Positions 34,127-42,936 of a stretch of DNA of 64,000 nucleotides are shown here, in pieces. Every line of letters begins with the position of its first letter. Within the stretch, counting starts at the first letter, position 1. The translations under genes and the position numbers were made by a program. The notes under the pieces are model-generated. The model saw nothing but the letters and a program-made list of their open reading frames with translations, ran no database searches and was not told where the DNA came from. The stretch comes from JAAYDS01 sp012729155. GTDB taxonomy: Bacteria > Chloroflexota > Anaerolineae > UBA1429. The stretch lies in NCBI GenBank assembly GCA_036774405.1, contig DAIPBO010000010.1, forward strand, positions 1 through 64,000, given 5' to 3'.

Positions 34127-35467
34127 TCAGGCTTCCTCGCTGTTGTTGCCACCGGCGCGCTGAGCGGCGAGCGCCCTGGGAGGCACGGGGATATCACGGT
34201 CGGGGGGCAACGGCGCGCGCAGCCAGCCCCATTCTCTGGTGCCCAACAATCCCTCTTGCCGCAAGAGCATGACCAGCAGCAGCAGGATGGGATAGATCAC
34301 AAAACGCCAGTCTTCAAAGCCCTGTGGCAAGATCACACGCAGGCCCTCGATAAGCAGCGCAAACCCGATGGACGCGACAATGGTGCCCGTCATACTGCCC
34401 AGCCCGCCAAAGACAATGATGATCAGCGGATCAAACCCCTTGATCATGTTAAAGCTGCTCGGATGCAAAAAGCCATAGAGGTGGGCAAACAACGCTCCGG
34501 CAATGCCCGCAAAAAAGCCGCCAAAGCTAAAAGCCATCGCCTTTTGCTGAGCAACATTGATGCCCATGGCACGAGCCGCGATCTCGTCCTCACGCACTGA
34601 GATGATGGCGCGGCCCTGGCTCGAACGAATCAAGTTGCGCATGATGATGGCACAGACCACCAGGGCGCCAAAAGCCCACGTCCAGGTGGTGTATGGGGGT
34701 ATGCCCACCATGCCGCGGGCACCCTTCATGGTCTCAATGACGAGGTCCGAGTTCTGCAGAGCGGTGTACATCATGATGGCAAAGCCAAGGGTGGCGATGC
34801 CGAAATAGTCCGAGCCGAGACGCAGCAGCGGCAGGCCCACCAAATAGGAGACCAGCGCAGCCATGGTGCCGCCGCTCAAGATGGCAACGGCAAAGTTCAC
34901 CGCTACACCAAGCTTTTGCGGCAGGGCTGCGTACAACGCCGTATTGAGGCGATAGGCCACCCAGTGTAGGCCGATGGTGGCATAGTAGCCAGCGGCCAGG
35001 ATAAGCGCTGTTATGGCGAGGGTCAGCAGGAGGCAGATCACATTGCACTCGTGCGGCTGGAGCGATGAGGCTAACGTGGAGCGAACTCGCTGGCGCAGTC
35101 TGCCGATGCGCAAGTAGCGAAAGGCTGCCAATACGAGTAGAATGCCGAGCTGGGCCGCGATGATCCACGATAGCGCCCCCACGCGATCTCCGCTCCATGG
35201 GTTACGGCCGAAATCCTTGGTGATCAGTGCCGAGCCATAGGCGCCGATGGCATAGAAACCTACATGCCCCAGCGAAAACTGGCCATTGAACCCATAGATC
35301 AGGTTGAGCCCCAGCGCACTGATAGCCGTGATGGCCGCAAACTGGATCACCTGGTACCAGTAGCGAGTGATGGTCTCTGTCTGGGTTGCATAGCGCACTG
35401 CCAGGTAGATGGCGGCAGCAAAAGCCAAGGTTGGGATCCAGGTCGGGATCGTAAAGCGTCTTTTCAT
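34127..35467 (-). CDS. livM: Branched-chain amino acid ABC permease LivM
   Basis: 446 aa, with about eleven membrane helices. Includes GYNGQFSLGHVGFYAIGAY-type family sequence (here YGFNGQFSLGHVGFY) and the ATPase-contact loop EDEIAARAMGINVAQQKAMAF. Slightly long because of an insert at ~85-180 with extra helices. The C-terminal tail is Arg/Pro-rich and probably cytoplasmic. Gap of 9 bases to livH. Confidence 0.93.
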   Translation of the reverse strand: MKRRFTIPTWIPTLAFAAAIYLAVRYATQTETITRYWYQVIQFAAITAISALGLNLIYGFNGQFSLGHVGFYAIGAYGSALITKDFGRNPWSGDRVGALSWIIAAQLGILLVLAAFRYLRIGRLRQRVRSTLASSLQPHECNVICLLLTLAITALILAAGYYATIGLHWVAYRLNTALYAALPQKLGVAVNFAVAILSGGTMAALVSYLVGLPLLRLGSDYFGIATLGFAIMMYTALQNSDLVIETMKGARGMVGIPPYTTWTWAFGALVVCAIIMRNLIRSSQGRAIISVREDEIAARAMGINVAQQKAMAFSFGGFFAGIAGALFAHLYGFLHPSSFNMIKGFDPLIIIVFGGLGSMTGTIVASIGFALLIEGLRVILPQGFEDWRFVIYPILLLLVMLLRQEGLLGTREWGWLRAPLPPDRDIPVPPRALAAQRAGGNNSEEA

Positions 35468-35476
35468 TGCCGCGCC

Positions 35477-36478
35477 CTACACCTTTTCGATCTGCGTCTC
35501 GCCAAAGATGCCTGTAGGCTTGACGAGAAAGACGATGATCAGGATCAGAAATGCGAACAGATCGCGCAGCCGCGAGCCATTGGGCACAAAGCTCACCACC
35601 ATCACGTCGACAGTACCCATGAGCAGCGAACCCACGAGAGCGCCCAGGATATTGCCGATGCCCCCCAGCACAGCCGCTACAAAGGCCTTGAGGCCTGGCA
35701 TAATGCCCATGAAGGTCCAGATCTGCGGGAATGCGATGGCATATAGAACGCCACCTGCACCGGCCAGGGCCGCGCCGATGGCAAAGGTGAGCGAGATGAT
35801 GCCATCGACGTTGATGCCCATCAGCCGAGAGGCGGGCTTGTCGTCAGAAGTGGCGCGCATGGCCTTGCCGATCTTGGTGCGGTTGATGATGAACTGGAGC
35901 AGCACCAGCAGACCAATGGTCACGCCTACGATGATCACGGTGATGTTGGTGATGAGCACCCCCTTGAGGTTCCACACCACCACCTCAAACGGTCGCTTGT
36001 AGGTGATATAGTCGGCTGAAAACACCCAGCGGAGCGCCGTAAAGTATTCCAGGAAAAAGGAGACGCCAATGGCGGTAATAAGAGCGGCGATACGTGGCGC
36101 GTTGCGCAGGGGCTTGTAGGCGATGCGCTCGATGATGACATTCAAGAGGGTGCACACGATCATGGCCAGCAAGATGGCGGGCACAAACCCCCAGCCGTAG
36201 CGCGAGATCGCATAGAAACTGGTGAACGCGCCTACCATGAACACGTCACCGTGGGCAAAGTTGATCAGCCTCACGATGCCGTAGACCATGGTATAGCCCA
36301 GTGCGATGAGTGCGTAGACGAACCCAAGCCGTAGCCCGTCGATCACTGATTGCACGAAATAGACCGGACCATTGATCCGCACCAGGTAGGCGATGCCCCA
36401 GACAATGCCTGCTGCGAGAGCGGCATAGATGAGCCAGACGAGGCCGCGCAGCGCCGTCCTCGCGATCGCTTTGTTCAT
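35477..36478 (-). CDS. livH: Branched-chain amino acid ABC permease LivH
   Basis: 333 aa. Eight to ten membrane helices, with FVYALIALGYTMVYGIVRLINFAHGD, split here as FVYALIALGYTMVYG and LINFAHGDVFM, the classic LivH signature. The ATPase contact is MRATSDDKPASRLMGINV. ATG 36478 gives MNKAIARTALRG; the extended frame to 36538 covers an intergenic hairpin and is rejected. Confidence 0.93.
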   Translation of the reverse strand: MNKAIARTALRGLVWLIYAALAAGIVWGIAYLVRINGPVYFVQSVIDGLRLGFVYALIALGYTMVYGIVRLINFAHGDVFMVGAFTSFYAISRYGWGFVPAILLAMIVCTLLNVIIERIAYKPLRNAPRIAALITAIGVSFFLEYFTALRWVFSADYITYKRPFEVVVWNLKGVLITNITVIIVGVTIGLLVLLQFIINRTKIGKAMRATSDDKPASRLMGINVDGIISLTFAIGAALAGAGGVLYAIAFPQIWTFMGIMPGLKAFVAAVLGGIGNILGALVGSLLMGTVDVMVVSFVPNGSRLRDLFAFLILIIVFLVKPTGIFGETQIEKV

Positions 36479-36524
36479 GTCGTTGCCTCTCGTTGCGGAG
36501 CGATCTTGCTCTTTCAGCCATGAT

Positions 36525-36554
36525 GGAGAGGACAGCACTGCTGCTGTCCTCTCC
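36525..36554 (-). promoter_or_regulatory. Strong intergenic hairpin between receptor gene and livH
   Basis: GGAGAGGACAGCA (36525-36537) and TGCTGTCCTCTCC (36542-36554) form a perfect 13-bp stem with loop CTGC. No T-run follows on the minus strand, so it is more likely to protect the 3' end of the receptor mRNA or to terminate only partly. Such hairpins after binding-protein genes commonly raise receptor over permease levels. Confidence 0.65.
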
Positions 36555-36571
36555 GTTCGTGTGGTGCTTGG

Positions 36572-39500
36572 CTACGGAGCGACGGACTTGAAGAACTTGG
36601 GCACGCCACCTTCGATCTTGATGATGGCGGCGTTCTTGATCGGGTTATGCTGTTCATCGTAGGTAATGGTGCCAGAGACGCCGTCATAGGTGATGGCGGC
36701 CAGGGCATCCTTAACCACGGCGGGGTCATCGACACCGGCCTCAGAGATGGCCTGCAACAGCAAGCGAGTGGCGTCATAACCCAGCACTGCGAACGACTCG
36801 GGCACGGCGCCGTACTTGGCCTTGTAGGCGGCCACGAATTGCTGCAGGATAGGACGCGGATCTTCGGGCGAGTAGTGGTTGGTAAAGTAGCCGCCCTCGA
36901 ACTTGTCGATATCGAGGTCGGGCGAATCCCAACCATCGCACCCGATGAAGGTAGCAGTGATGCCCTTTTCGAGCGCCTGAGCAGCGATCAGGTTGTTCTT
37001 GGCATAGTAGTCGGGCAGGAAGAGCACATCGGGTTGAGCGACAGCGACTTTGCCCAGGATGCCCGAGAAGTCGGTGTCGTCCTTGGTGTAGGTCTCTTCG
37101 GCGACGATGGTGCCCCCGAGCTCGGTGAAGGTAGAGATAAAGGCCGCGGCCAGGCCCTTGGTATAGTCGTTACCCACGTCATACAAGACGCCAGCGGTCT
37201 TGGCGTTGAGTTCCTCGGCAGCGAACTGGGCCATCACGGTGCCCTGGAACGAGTCGATGAAGCAGGCACGGAAAGCGTACTCTTTGGTCGAGCCGTCTTC
37301 GTTGACGGTGACAACCTCGCTCGTAGAGGGGCCAGTCACCATTACAACGCTGTTTGCCTCAGCGATCTCTGAGACAGGGATCGAGGCTCCAGAGCAGACT
37401 TCGCCGATGATATAGTGGACCTCGTCCTCAAAGACGACCTTATTAGCGGCGTTGGCCGCCTCTTGCGGGTCGCATTTCGAGTCCTCTTGGACGGTCTCGA
37501 TTTCCCAACCGGCAGCCACAGCCTCTTCGATGGCCATGAGCACACCCTCGCGGGTCGACTCACCAAAGGTCTTGACGTCGCCCGAGAGAGGGGCCAGGAT
37601 GGCCAGCTTGATGGGCACACCGGGTGCAGGCGGCACAACCGAGGCGTTCTCGTCAGTAGCAGGGCTAGGGGCCCCTGCGGGGGCGACGGACTTGAAGAAC
37701 TTGGGCACGCCACCTTCGATCTTGATGATGGCGGCGTTCTTGATCGGGTTATGCTGTTCATCGTAGGTAATGGTGCCAGAGACGCCGTCATAGGTGATGG
37801 CGGCCAGGGCATCCTTAACCACGGCGGGGTCATCGACACCGGCCTCAGAGATACCTTGCAGGAGCAAGCGAGCGGCGTCATAGGCCAGGGTAGCGAGGGC
37901 ATCGGGCACGGCGCCATACTTGGCCTCATAGGCAGCGACAAAGCTCTGCAAGACGGGGCGGGGGTCTTCGGGCGAGTAATGGTTAGAGAAGTAGCCGCCC
38001 TCGAACTTGTCGATATCGAGGTCGGGTGAATCCCAGCCATCGCCACCCAGGAAGGTAGCAGTGATGCCCTTTTCGAGCGCCTGAGCAGCGATGAGGTTAT
38101 TCTTGGCATAGTAGTCAGGCAGGAAGAGGACATCAGGATCGGCGGCAGCGACCTTACCGAGGATAGCGGAAAAGTCGGTGTCGTCCTTGGTATAGGTTTC
38201 CTCAGCGACGATAGAGCCGCCGAGCTCGGTGAAGGTGGCCATAAAGAACTCGGCCAGGCCCTTGGTATAGTCGTTACCCACGTCATAGAGGACAGCGGCG
38301 GTAGAGGCGCCGAGGTCGACCGCGGTCTGGGCCATCACACTACCTTGGAAGGGGTCGATGAAGCAGGCGCGGAAGACATAGTCTTTGGTAGAGCCGTCCT
38401 CGTTGATGGTGACGGTGGGGTTGGTCGAGGTCGGCGAGATCTGGACGACGCCGTTGGCCTCAGCGATCTCCGAGATAGGGATTGAGGCAGCGGAGCAAAC
38501 TTCACCGATGATGTAGTTGACGCCATCCTCAAAGACGACCTTATTGGCGGCGTTGGCGGCCTCTTGCGGGTCGCACTTGGAGTCAGCCAGGACGGCTTCG
38601 ATCTCCCAGCCAGCGGCAATGGCCTCTTCAAAGACCATCATAGCGCCGTTGCGGGTAGACTCGCCAAAGGTCTTGACATCGCCCGAGAGGGGGGCCAGGA
38701 TGGCCACCTTGATGGGCACACCAGGCGAGGGCGGCACCGCAGAGGTGCTGGCCGCCGGCGCGGCGCCATCACCACCAAGCCACTTGGCATAGATCTCGTC
38801 GTACTTGCCACTGGCCTTGAGCTTGGCAAGGCCCTCGTTGAACATGTCGACAAAGTCGGCATTCTGACCCTTGTTCACCAGCGCACCGTAGAACTCTTCG
38901 GTGATCGGCTCGCCGACGATCTTGAGCTTGCCGGCGTACTCTTGCGAAGCCATCGCAAAGTCGGCAGCCACAGGGGTATCGACGATAACGACTTCGACGC
39001 CCCCGGTGATCAGGTCCATAAAGGCCAGGTCGATGGTGTCATACTCTTTGACAGTGGCCCCAGAGATCTCTTGCGCCGCAAAGGCGCCGGTGGTGCCGAT
39101 CTGCGTGCCGATGACCTTGCCTTCAAGGTCGGCCTCGTCGGCGACGGTGTCATCATCGATGGTTACGACGATGGCCTGACCAGCGTTGACATACGGCTCC
39201 GAAAAGTCGTACTTGGCCTGACGGTCTTCGCGGATGGTCACCGCAGAGATAATGGCGTCATAGTCGCCACTCTCGAGGCCGGCAAAGATACCATCCCAGG
39301 CCGTATTCTTGTACTCGACCGCAAAGCCCATCTCGGCAGCGATGGCGTTCAGCAGGTCGATGTCAAAGCCCACGATGTTTTTGTTCTCGTCCACAAACTC
39401 CATGGGCGGGAAAGCGGCGTCAGTGGCCACAACAAAAGTCTTTGCTTCAGCGGCCGGGGTTGCGGTAGCAGCTTGAGATCCGGCAGGGGCAGCAGGCGTA

Positions 39501-39574
39501 GGTGTGGTGCACCCGGACAGAACCAGGGCGATGGCCAGAATGGTGGCCAGTATAGCGCCCAACTTGGACTTCAT
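36572..39574 (-). CDS. Tripartite substrate-binding lipoprotein: GlnH-type domain plus two LivJ-type domains
   Basis: 1000 aa. Lipobox LVLSGC with Cys22, then a Thr/Pro/Ala linker. Residues ~45-268 are a family-3 solute-binding domain (TFVVATDAAFPPMEF, GFDIDLLNAIA, ITEEFYGALVNKG). After the linker at ~269-288 there are two family-6 (LivJ-like) domains, ~289-640 and ~657-1000, each beginning VPPxPGVPIK and AILAPLSGDVKTFG and ending VPKFFKSVAP. The last ~56 residues of the two copies are encoded by identical DNA. The GlnH-type domain should serve GlnPQ and the LivJ-type pair LivHMGF, both encoded downstream. ATG 39574 follows AGGAGGAG. An assembly fault is unlikely because the copies differ internally. 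Confidence 0.9.
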   Translation of the reverse strand: MKSKLGAILATILAIALVLSGCTTPTPAAPAGSQAATATPAAEAKTFVVATDAAFPPMEFVDENKNIVGFDIDLLNAIAAEMGFAVEYKNTAWDGIFAGLESGDYDAIISAVTIREDRQAKYDFSEPYVNAGQAIVVTIDDDTVADEADLEGKVIGTQIGTTGAFAAQEISGATVKEYDTIDLAFMDLITGGVEVVIVDTPVAADFAMASQEYAGKLKIVGEPITEEFYGALVNKGQNADFVDMFNEGLAKLKASGKYDEIYAKWLGGDGAAPAASTSAVPPSPGVPIKVAILAPLSGDVKTFGESTRNGAMMVFEEAIAAGWEIEAVLADSKCDPQEAANAANKVVFEDGVNYIIGEVCSAASIPISEIAEANGVVQISPTSTNPTVTINEDGSTKDYVFRACFIDPFQGSVMAQTAVDLGASTAAVLYDVGNDYTKGLAEFFMATFTELGGSIVAEETYTKDDTDFSAILGKVAAADPDVLFLPDYYAKNNLIAAQALEKGITATFLGGDGWDSPDLDIDKFEGGYFSNHYSPEDPRPVLQSFVAAYEAKYGAVPDALATLAYDAARLLLQGISEAGVDDPAVVKDALAAITYDGVSGTITYDEQHNPIKNAAIIKIEGGVPKFFKSVAPAGAPSPATDENASVVPPAPGVPIKLAILAPLSGDVKTFGESTREGVLMAIEEAVAAGWEIETVQEDSKCDPQEAANAANKVVFEDEVHYIIGEVCSGASIPVSEIAEANSVVMVTGPSTSEVVTVNEDGSTKEYAFRACFIDSFQGTVMAQFAAEELNAKTAGVLYDVGNDYTKGLAAAFISTFTELGGTIVAEETYTKDDTDFSGILGKVAVAQPDVLFLPDYYAKNNLIAAQALEKGITATFIGCDGWDSPDLDIDKFEGGYFTNHYSPEDPRPILQQFVAAYKAKYGAVPESFAVLGYDATRLLLQAISEAGVDDPAVVKDALAAITYDGVSGTITYDEQHNPIKNAAIIKIEGGVPKFFKSVAP
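36579..36748 (-). repeat. 170-bp identical direct repeat, copy A
   Basis: By eye, every base of 36579-36748 equals 37683-37852 (offset 1104 bases, 368 codons). It encodes the C-terminal ~56 residues of the second LivJ-type domain. The rest of the two domains has diverged in sequence. Confidence 0.9.
37683..37852 (-). repeat. 170-bp identical direct repeat, copy B
   Basis: Second copy of the identical tract, encoding the end of the first LivJ-type domain just before the linker into the second one. Confidence 0.9.
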
Positions 39575-39761
39575 GACAGTGCTCCTCCTGGAATACCATA
39601 GTGGATGAGACACAGATCGCCGGCCAGGCATACCCGCCTGAACTCGGCCGACAAGAGGGGCTGCCAACCCCAGACCCCAACACTGGGCGAGAGCACCGTC
39701 GCTCGTTTGTCCAACGATGTGGCTAACCAGGCCTCCTAAGGAATCCTAAAGGTTATTGGTT

Positions 39762-39790
39762 ATTATAGCACAAGCATCACACATCGTAAA
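39762..39790 (-). promoter_or_regulatory. Promoter of the receptor-liv-gln locus
   Basis: On the minus strand TTTACG (39790-39785), 17 bases, TATAAT (39767-39762). Transcription near 39755 leaves a ~180-base leader before the ATG at 39574. Confidence 0.65.
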
Positions 39791-39911
39791 CCAAGTTTCT
39801 GTGACTGGCACAATCGGTATGCGTGGGCTGGCCTGCACCATACCCAACACAGGCTAGCACTCGCCATGCTCTGCTACCATGGGCAACCTGTACCACTTGG
39901 CCTCATGGTCT

Positions 39912-39939
39912 TTGTTCACATCAGCCCAGGGCCTATAAT
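39912..39939 (+). promoter_or_regulatory. Promoter of the EamA permease gene
   Basis: TTGTTC (39912-39917), 16 bases, TATAAT (39934-39939). It overlaps an in-frame ATG at 39938, which therefore is not the start codon. Confidence 0.55.
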
Positions 39940-39976
39940 GCGGCCCACATATACCCGTGATGAGGCACGATACACC

Positions 39977-40888
39977 ATGCCGCTGGCATCTATGCTGCTG
40001 ATGGCCGCCTTGGCTGCGATCTGGGGAGCCTCGTATCTGTTCATCAAGCTCATCCTCGCCGATTTGGGCCCGCTGGCGCTAAACACGGTGCGCTGCCTGA
40101 TCGGTGCGCTGGTGCTCTGGGCAGTGGTGCTCTATCGCCGCGAGACCTTGCCGAGGAACTGGCGAGTGTGGGCGACCCTGGCCCTGGTTGGCGCCGTGGG
40201 CATCGTCGTGCCTTTCTCGGCCATCGCGTGGGGCACGCAATACATCCCCTCGGGCATGTCGGCTATCCTTGCCGCGGTGATGCCGATCTTTACCTATCTC
40301 ATCGTCCTGCTGATCGGCGCAGAGCGGCTGACAGCACGACGAGCGCTGGGCATTCTAGTGGGTTTTGGGGGCATCGTTGTGTTGGTGCTGCCCGAGTTGG
40401 ATGGCGCTGGCGGGCGTTTAGCGTTGCTGGGCGAGCTTGCGATTGTGGGGGCCTCGGTCAGCTATGCCTTTAGCATCACCCTCGCCCGCTATAGACTGCA
40501 GAGCGTCCCCTCGATCTTTATAGCCACTGGCCAGGTGAGCTGGGCTTTGGTGTTCTTCATCCCTCTGGCACTGCTAGAGGGGCTGCCGGCTCGCCTGCCG
40601 GGGCTGGCCAGTGCTGCGTCATTGCTGGTGTTAGGCGGGCTGGGTACAGGCGTGGCCTATCTGATCTACTACAAGCTGATGCGAGATATTGGCGTCACGG
40701 CCACCTCGTTGGTCTCTTATCTCATTCCGGCTGTGGGCGTCTTTTGGGGGTGGGCCGTGCTTGGCGAACGACTCCACTGGACGGCCTTTGTGGCACTTGC
40801 GCTGGTGATCTTGGGCATGGTTTTGGTGAACAGCCGTACGTCTGCGACCACGGCCCCGTTGGCGAGGCGATTGGCCAGGGAGCGCTGA
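39977..40888 (+). CDS. EamA/DMT superfamily permease
   Basis: 303 aa, ten membrane helices in two EamA repeats. First repeat: AAIWGASYLFIKLIL; second: GEWxxxxx-type end with PAVGVFWGWAVLGERLHW. Likely a metabolite exporter; substrate unknown. ATG 39977 gives the standard length and lies after the promoter; earlier ATGs at 39866 and 39905 lie before it. The stop TGA (40886-40888) is followed with no gap, and in the same frame, by the ATG of the next gene. Confidence 0.88.
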   Translation: MPLASMLLMAALAAIWGASYLFIKLILADLGPLALNTVRCLIGALVLWAVVLYRRETLPRNWRVWATLALVGAVGIVVPFSAIAWGTQYIPSGMSAILAAVMPIFTYLIVLLIGAERLTARRALGILVGFGGIVVLVLPELDGAGGRLALLGELAIVGASVSYAFSITLARYRLQSVPSIFIATGQVSWALVFFIPLALLEGLPARLPGLASAASLLVLGGLGTGVAYLIYYKLMRDIGVTATSLVSYLIPAVGVFWGWAVLGERLHWTAFVALALVILGMVLVNSRTSATTAPLARRLARER

Positions 40889-41386
40889 ATGACCCCACGT
40901 TCGGCCGAGACCCCTTCATTGTGGAGACGGATTCTGTACCTCTGGGTCGCGTATCTCAAGGGCCAGTTGCTGGTCGCTCTGCTGATCGGTCTGCTTACCT
41001 GGGTGGTCAGTGCGGGGATCGGCCTCGAGGGTGCGGCGGTTATGGGGGCGTTGGCGGGCGTTTTTGAAGGCATCCCGGGGTTGGGCCCTCTGGTTGCCAT
41101 GGTGCCCGCTGTGGCCATGGCGCTGTGGAAGGGCTCGAGTGTCATCCCCGTGAGCAATTGGGCGTTTACACTGATCGTCATAGGCGCCTATGCGGCCGTG
41201 CAGCAGATCGGCAACCTCGTCATCCAGCCCCGCGTGTTGAGCGAGCGCCTGCAGTTGCCTCCGCTGCTGGTGCTCGTCGCGGTGATCGCAGGTGCCAGTG
41301 TAGCCGGTGTGGCAGGCGCCTATCTGGCTGTGCCGCTCTTGGCCACACTGCGCGAGATTCTAAGAGCGCTCGTGCTCAGGCGCTGA
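40889..41386 (+). CDS. AI-2E/PerM family transporter, C-terminal half only
   Basis: 165 aa, against ~350 for the family. Contains the conserved core (LKGQLLVALLIGLLTW, FEGIPGLGPLVAMVPA, QQIGNLVIQPRVLSERLQL, GAYLAVPLLATLREIL) and four to five helices; the N-terminal half is missing. A ribosome-binding site (GGGAG, 40878-40882) lies at good spacing, so it is translated by itself. It begins directly after the EamA stop, in the same frame. It may be a natural short form or a remnant. Confidence 0.7.
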   Translation: MTPRSAETPSLWRRILYLWVAYLKGQLLVALLIGLLTWVVSAGIGLEGAAVMGALAGVFEGIPGLGPLVAMVPAVAMALWKGSSVIPVSNWAFTLIVIGAYAAVQQIGNLVIQPRVLSERLQLPPLLVLVAVIAGASVAGVAGAYLAVPLLATLREILRALVLRR

Positions 41387-41390
41387 GGCC

Positions 41391-41419
41391 TTGTCTCTCG
41401 TGGATGCGGGCGGTATACT
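41391..41419 (+). promoter_or_regulatory. Promoter of the rhaB-nagA-cupin operon
   Basis: TTGTCT (41391-41396), 17 bases, TATACT (41414-41419), about 30 bases before ATG 41449, which has AGGGGGACGG before it. Confidence 0.65.
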
Positions 41420-41448
41420 CTCGTCAGAGCATCATCTAGGGGGACGGT

Positions 41449-42936
41449 ATGGCCCGGACGAGCAACTATCTGGCCTTTGACCTGGGGGCAGAGAGCGGCC
41501 GCGCGGTTGTAGGGCGTTTTGATGGGAGTGTGGTGCAGCTCGAGACGTTGCATCGCTTTCCCAACGGGCCGGTGCGCATCTTTGATCATCTGCACTGGGA
41601 TGTGCTGCGGCTCTGGACAGAGCTCAAAATGGGCCTGTCGGCCTACCGCGCAGCCTGCGGAGCCGAGCTTGACGGCATCGGGCTCGATACCTGGGGGGTC
41701 GACTTTGCCTTGCTCGATGCCCACGACGAGCTGCTGGGAACCCCGTATCACTATCGTGACGTACGCACCGAGGGCATGATGGCCGCGGCTATGGAACGTG
41801 TGCCACGCGCCGAGATCTTTGCCACCACGGGCATCCAGTTCATGGATATCAACACCCTCTATCAGCTGCTGGCCATGCGCCAGCAGGGCAGCCCCTTGCT
41901 CGATGCGGCCAGAGCGTTCCTGATGATCCCTGACCTCTTCAACTACTGGCTCACGGGAACCAAGGCCTCCGAGTTCTCCATTGCCACCACGACGCAGTTC
42001 TACGATCCGCGCGCCGGAGACTGGGCGTGGAACCTGCTCGAGCGACTCGACATACCGGTCGGCATCCTACCCCGGGTGATCCAGCCGGGCGAGCAGTTGG
42101 GCACGCTGCATCCGTTGGTGGCGGCCGAGACGGGCATGAGCGACGTGCCGGTGATTGCGCCTGCGTGCCACGATACCGGCTCGGCGGTGGCGGCTGTGCC
42201 AGCCACTGGCGATAGTTTTGCCTACCTCAGCTCTGGCACGTGGTCGCTGATGGGTGTAGAGACGCGTCAGCCGGTCATCAACGATGACAGCCTCGCCTTC
42301 AATTTCACCAACGAAGGCGGTGTCTCTGGTACGATCCGCCTGCTCAAGAACATTATGGGGCTTTGGTTGCTGCAAGAGTGCCGCCGTACCTGGGCCGCTC
42401 AGGGCCGCGACTGGGGCTATGATGATCTCACGCAGCTCGCGGCTGCAGCGCCGGCTTTTGGCGCGCTGGTAGAGCCCGATCATCATGACTTTTTGCGGCC
42501 AGGCGATATGCCCACGCTGCTTTGCGACTTTTGCCAACGCACGGGGCAGCAGGCGCCGCGCTCAGAGGGAGAGATTGTACGCTGCATCCTTGAGAGCCTT
42601 GCGCTCAAGTACCGTTGGACGCTCGACAAGCTCGAGCGTATGCAGGGGCGACGACTCGACACCATCCATGTGGTTGGTGGCGGTTCTCAGAACAGGCTGC
42701 TCTGCCAGTTAACGGCCGATGCTACCCAGCGGGTGGTGGTGGCTGGGCCCGTCGAGGCTACAGCTACGGGCAATGTGCTGTTGCAGGCCATTTCGCGGGG
42801 TGAGTTGGCGTCTCTGCAGGAGGCGCGAGAGGTGGTGCGCGCCTCGTTCGACCTGACCACCTACCACCCCGGCCCTGCCGCCCCGTGGGACGATGCTTAC
42901 GAACGCTTTCTACACCTGATGGAGCAAACGGCATGA
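41449..42936 (+). CDS. rhaB: Rhamnulokinase
   Basis: 495 aa, close to E. coli RhaB (489). Phosphorylates L-rhamnulose. FGGY fold: YLAFDLGAESGRAVVG at the start; GLDTWGVDFALLD, HDTGSAVAAVP, YLSSGTWSLMGVE and HVVGGGSQNRLLCQLTAD follow the RhaB pattern. First gene of a three-gene operon with nagA (ATGA overlap) and a cupin. No rhamnose isomerase or aldolase is in the window. Confidence 0.9.
   Translation: MARTSNYLAFDLGAESGRAVVGRFDGSVVQLETLHRFPNGPVRIFDHLHWDVLRLWTELKMGLSAYRAACGAELDGIGLDTWGVDFALLDAHDELLGTPYHYRDVRTEGMMAAAMERVPRAEIFATTGIQFMDINTLYQLLAMRQQGSPLLDAARAFLMIPDLFNYWLTGTKASEFSIATTTQFYDPRAGDWAWNLLERLDIPVGILPRVIQPGEQLGTLHPLVAAETGMSDVPVIAPACHDTGSAVAAVPATGDSFAYLSSGTWSLMGVETRQPVINDDSLAFNFTNEGGVSGTIRLLKNIMGLWLLQECRRTWAAQGRDWGYDDLTQLAAAAPAFGALVEPDHHDFLRPGDMPTLLCDFCQRTGQQAPRSEGEIVRCILESLALKYRWTLDKLERMQGRRLDTIHVVGGGSQNRLLCQLTADATQRVVVAGPVEATATGNVLLQAISRGELASLQEAREVVRASFDLTTYHPGPAAPWDDAYERFLHLMEQTA

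Larger units (their letters stand above)
39575..39976. other. Intergenic region between divergent transport genes
   Basis: About 400 bases. It contains the minus-strand promoter of the receptor operon (39762-39790) with a leader of about 180 bases, and the plus-strand promoter of the EamA gene (39912-39939). I found no convincing riboswitch fold in the long leader; near-repeats CCTTTAGGATT and CCTTAGGAGG lie close to the promoter. Confidence 0.55.

Noticed and set aside
36572..38780. Tandem LivJ copies as an assembly duplication
   Set aside because: Only 170 bases are identical; the remaining parts differ in sequence and by an in-frame indel, so they are real separate copies.
39575..39755. 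Riboswitch in the long leader of the amino-acid transport locus
   Set aside because: No conserved core of a known riboswitch class could be recognised; only scattered G-rich and C-rich pairs.
40889..41386. Frameshifted full-length AI-2E gene
   Set aside because: The upstream sequence codes for a complete EamA permease in the same frame and contains no AI-2E N-terminal half.
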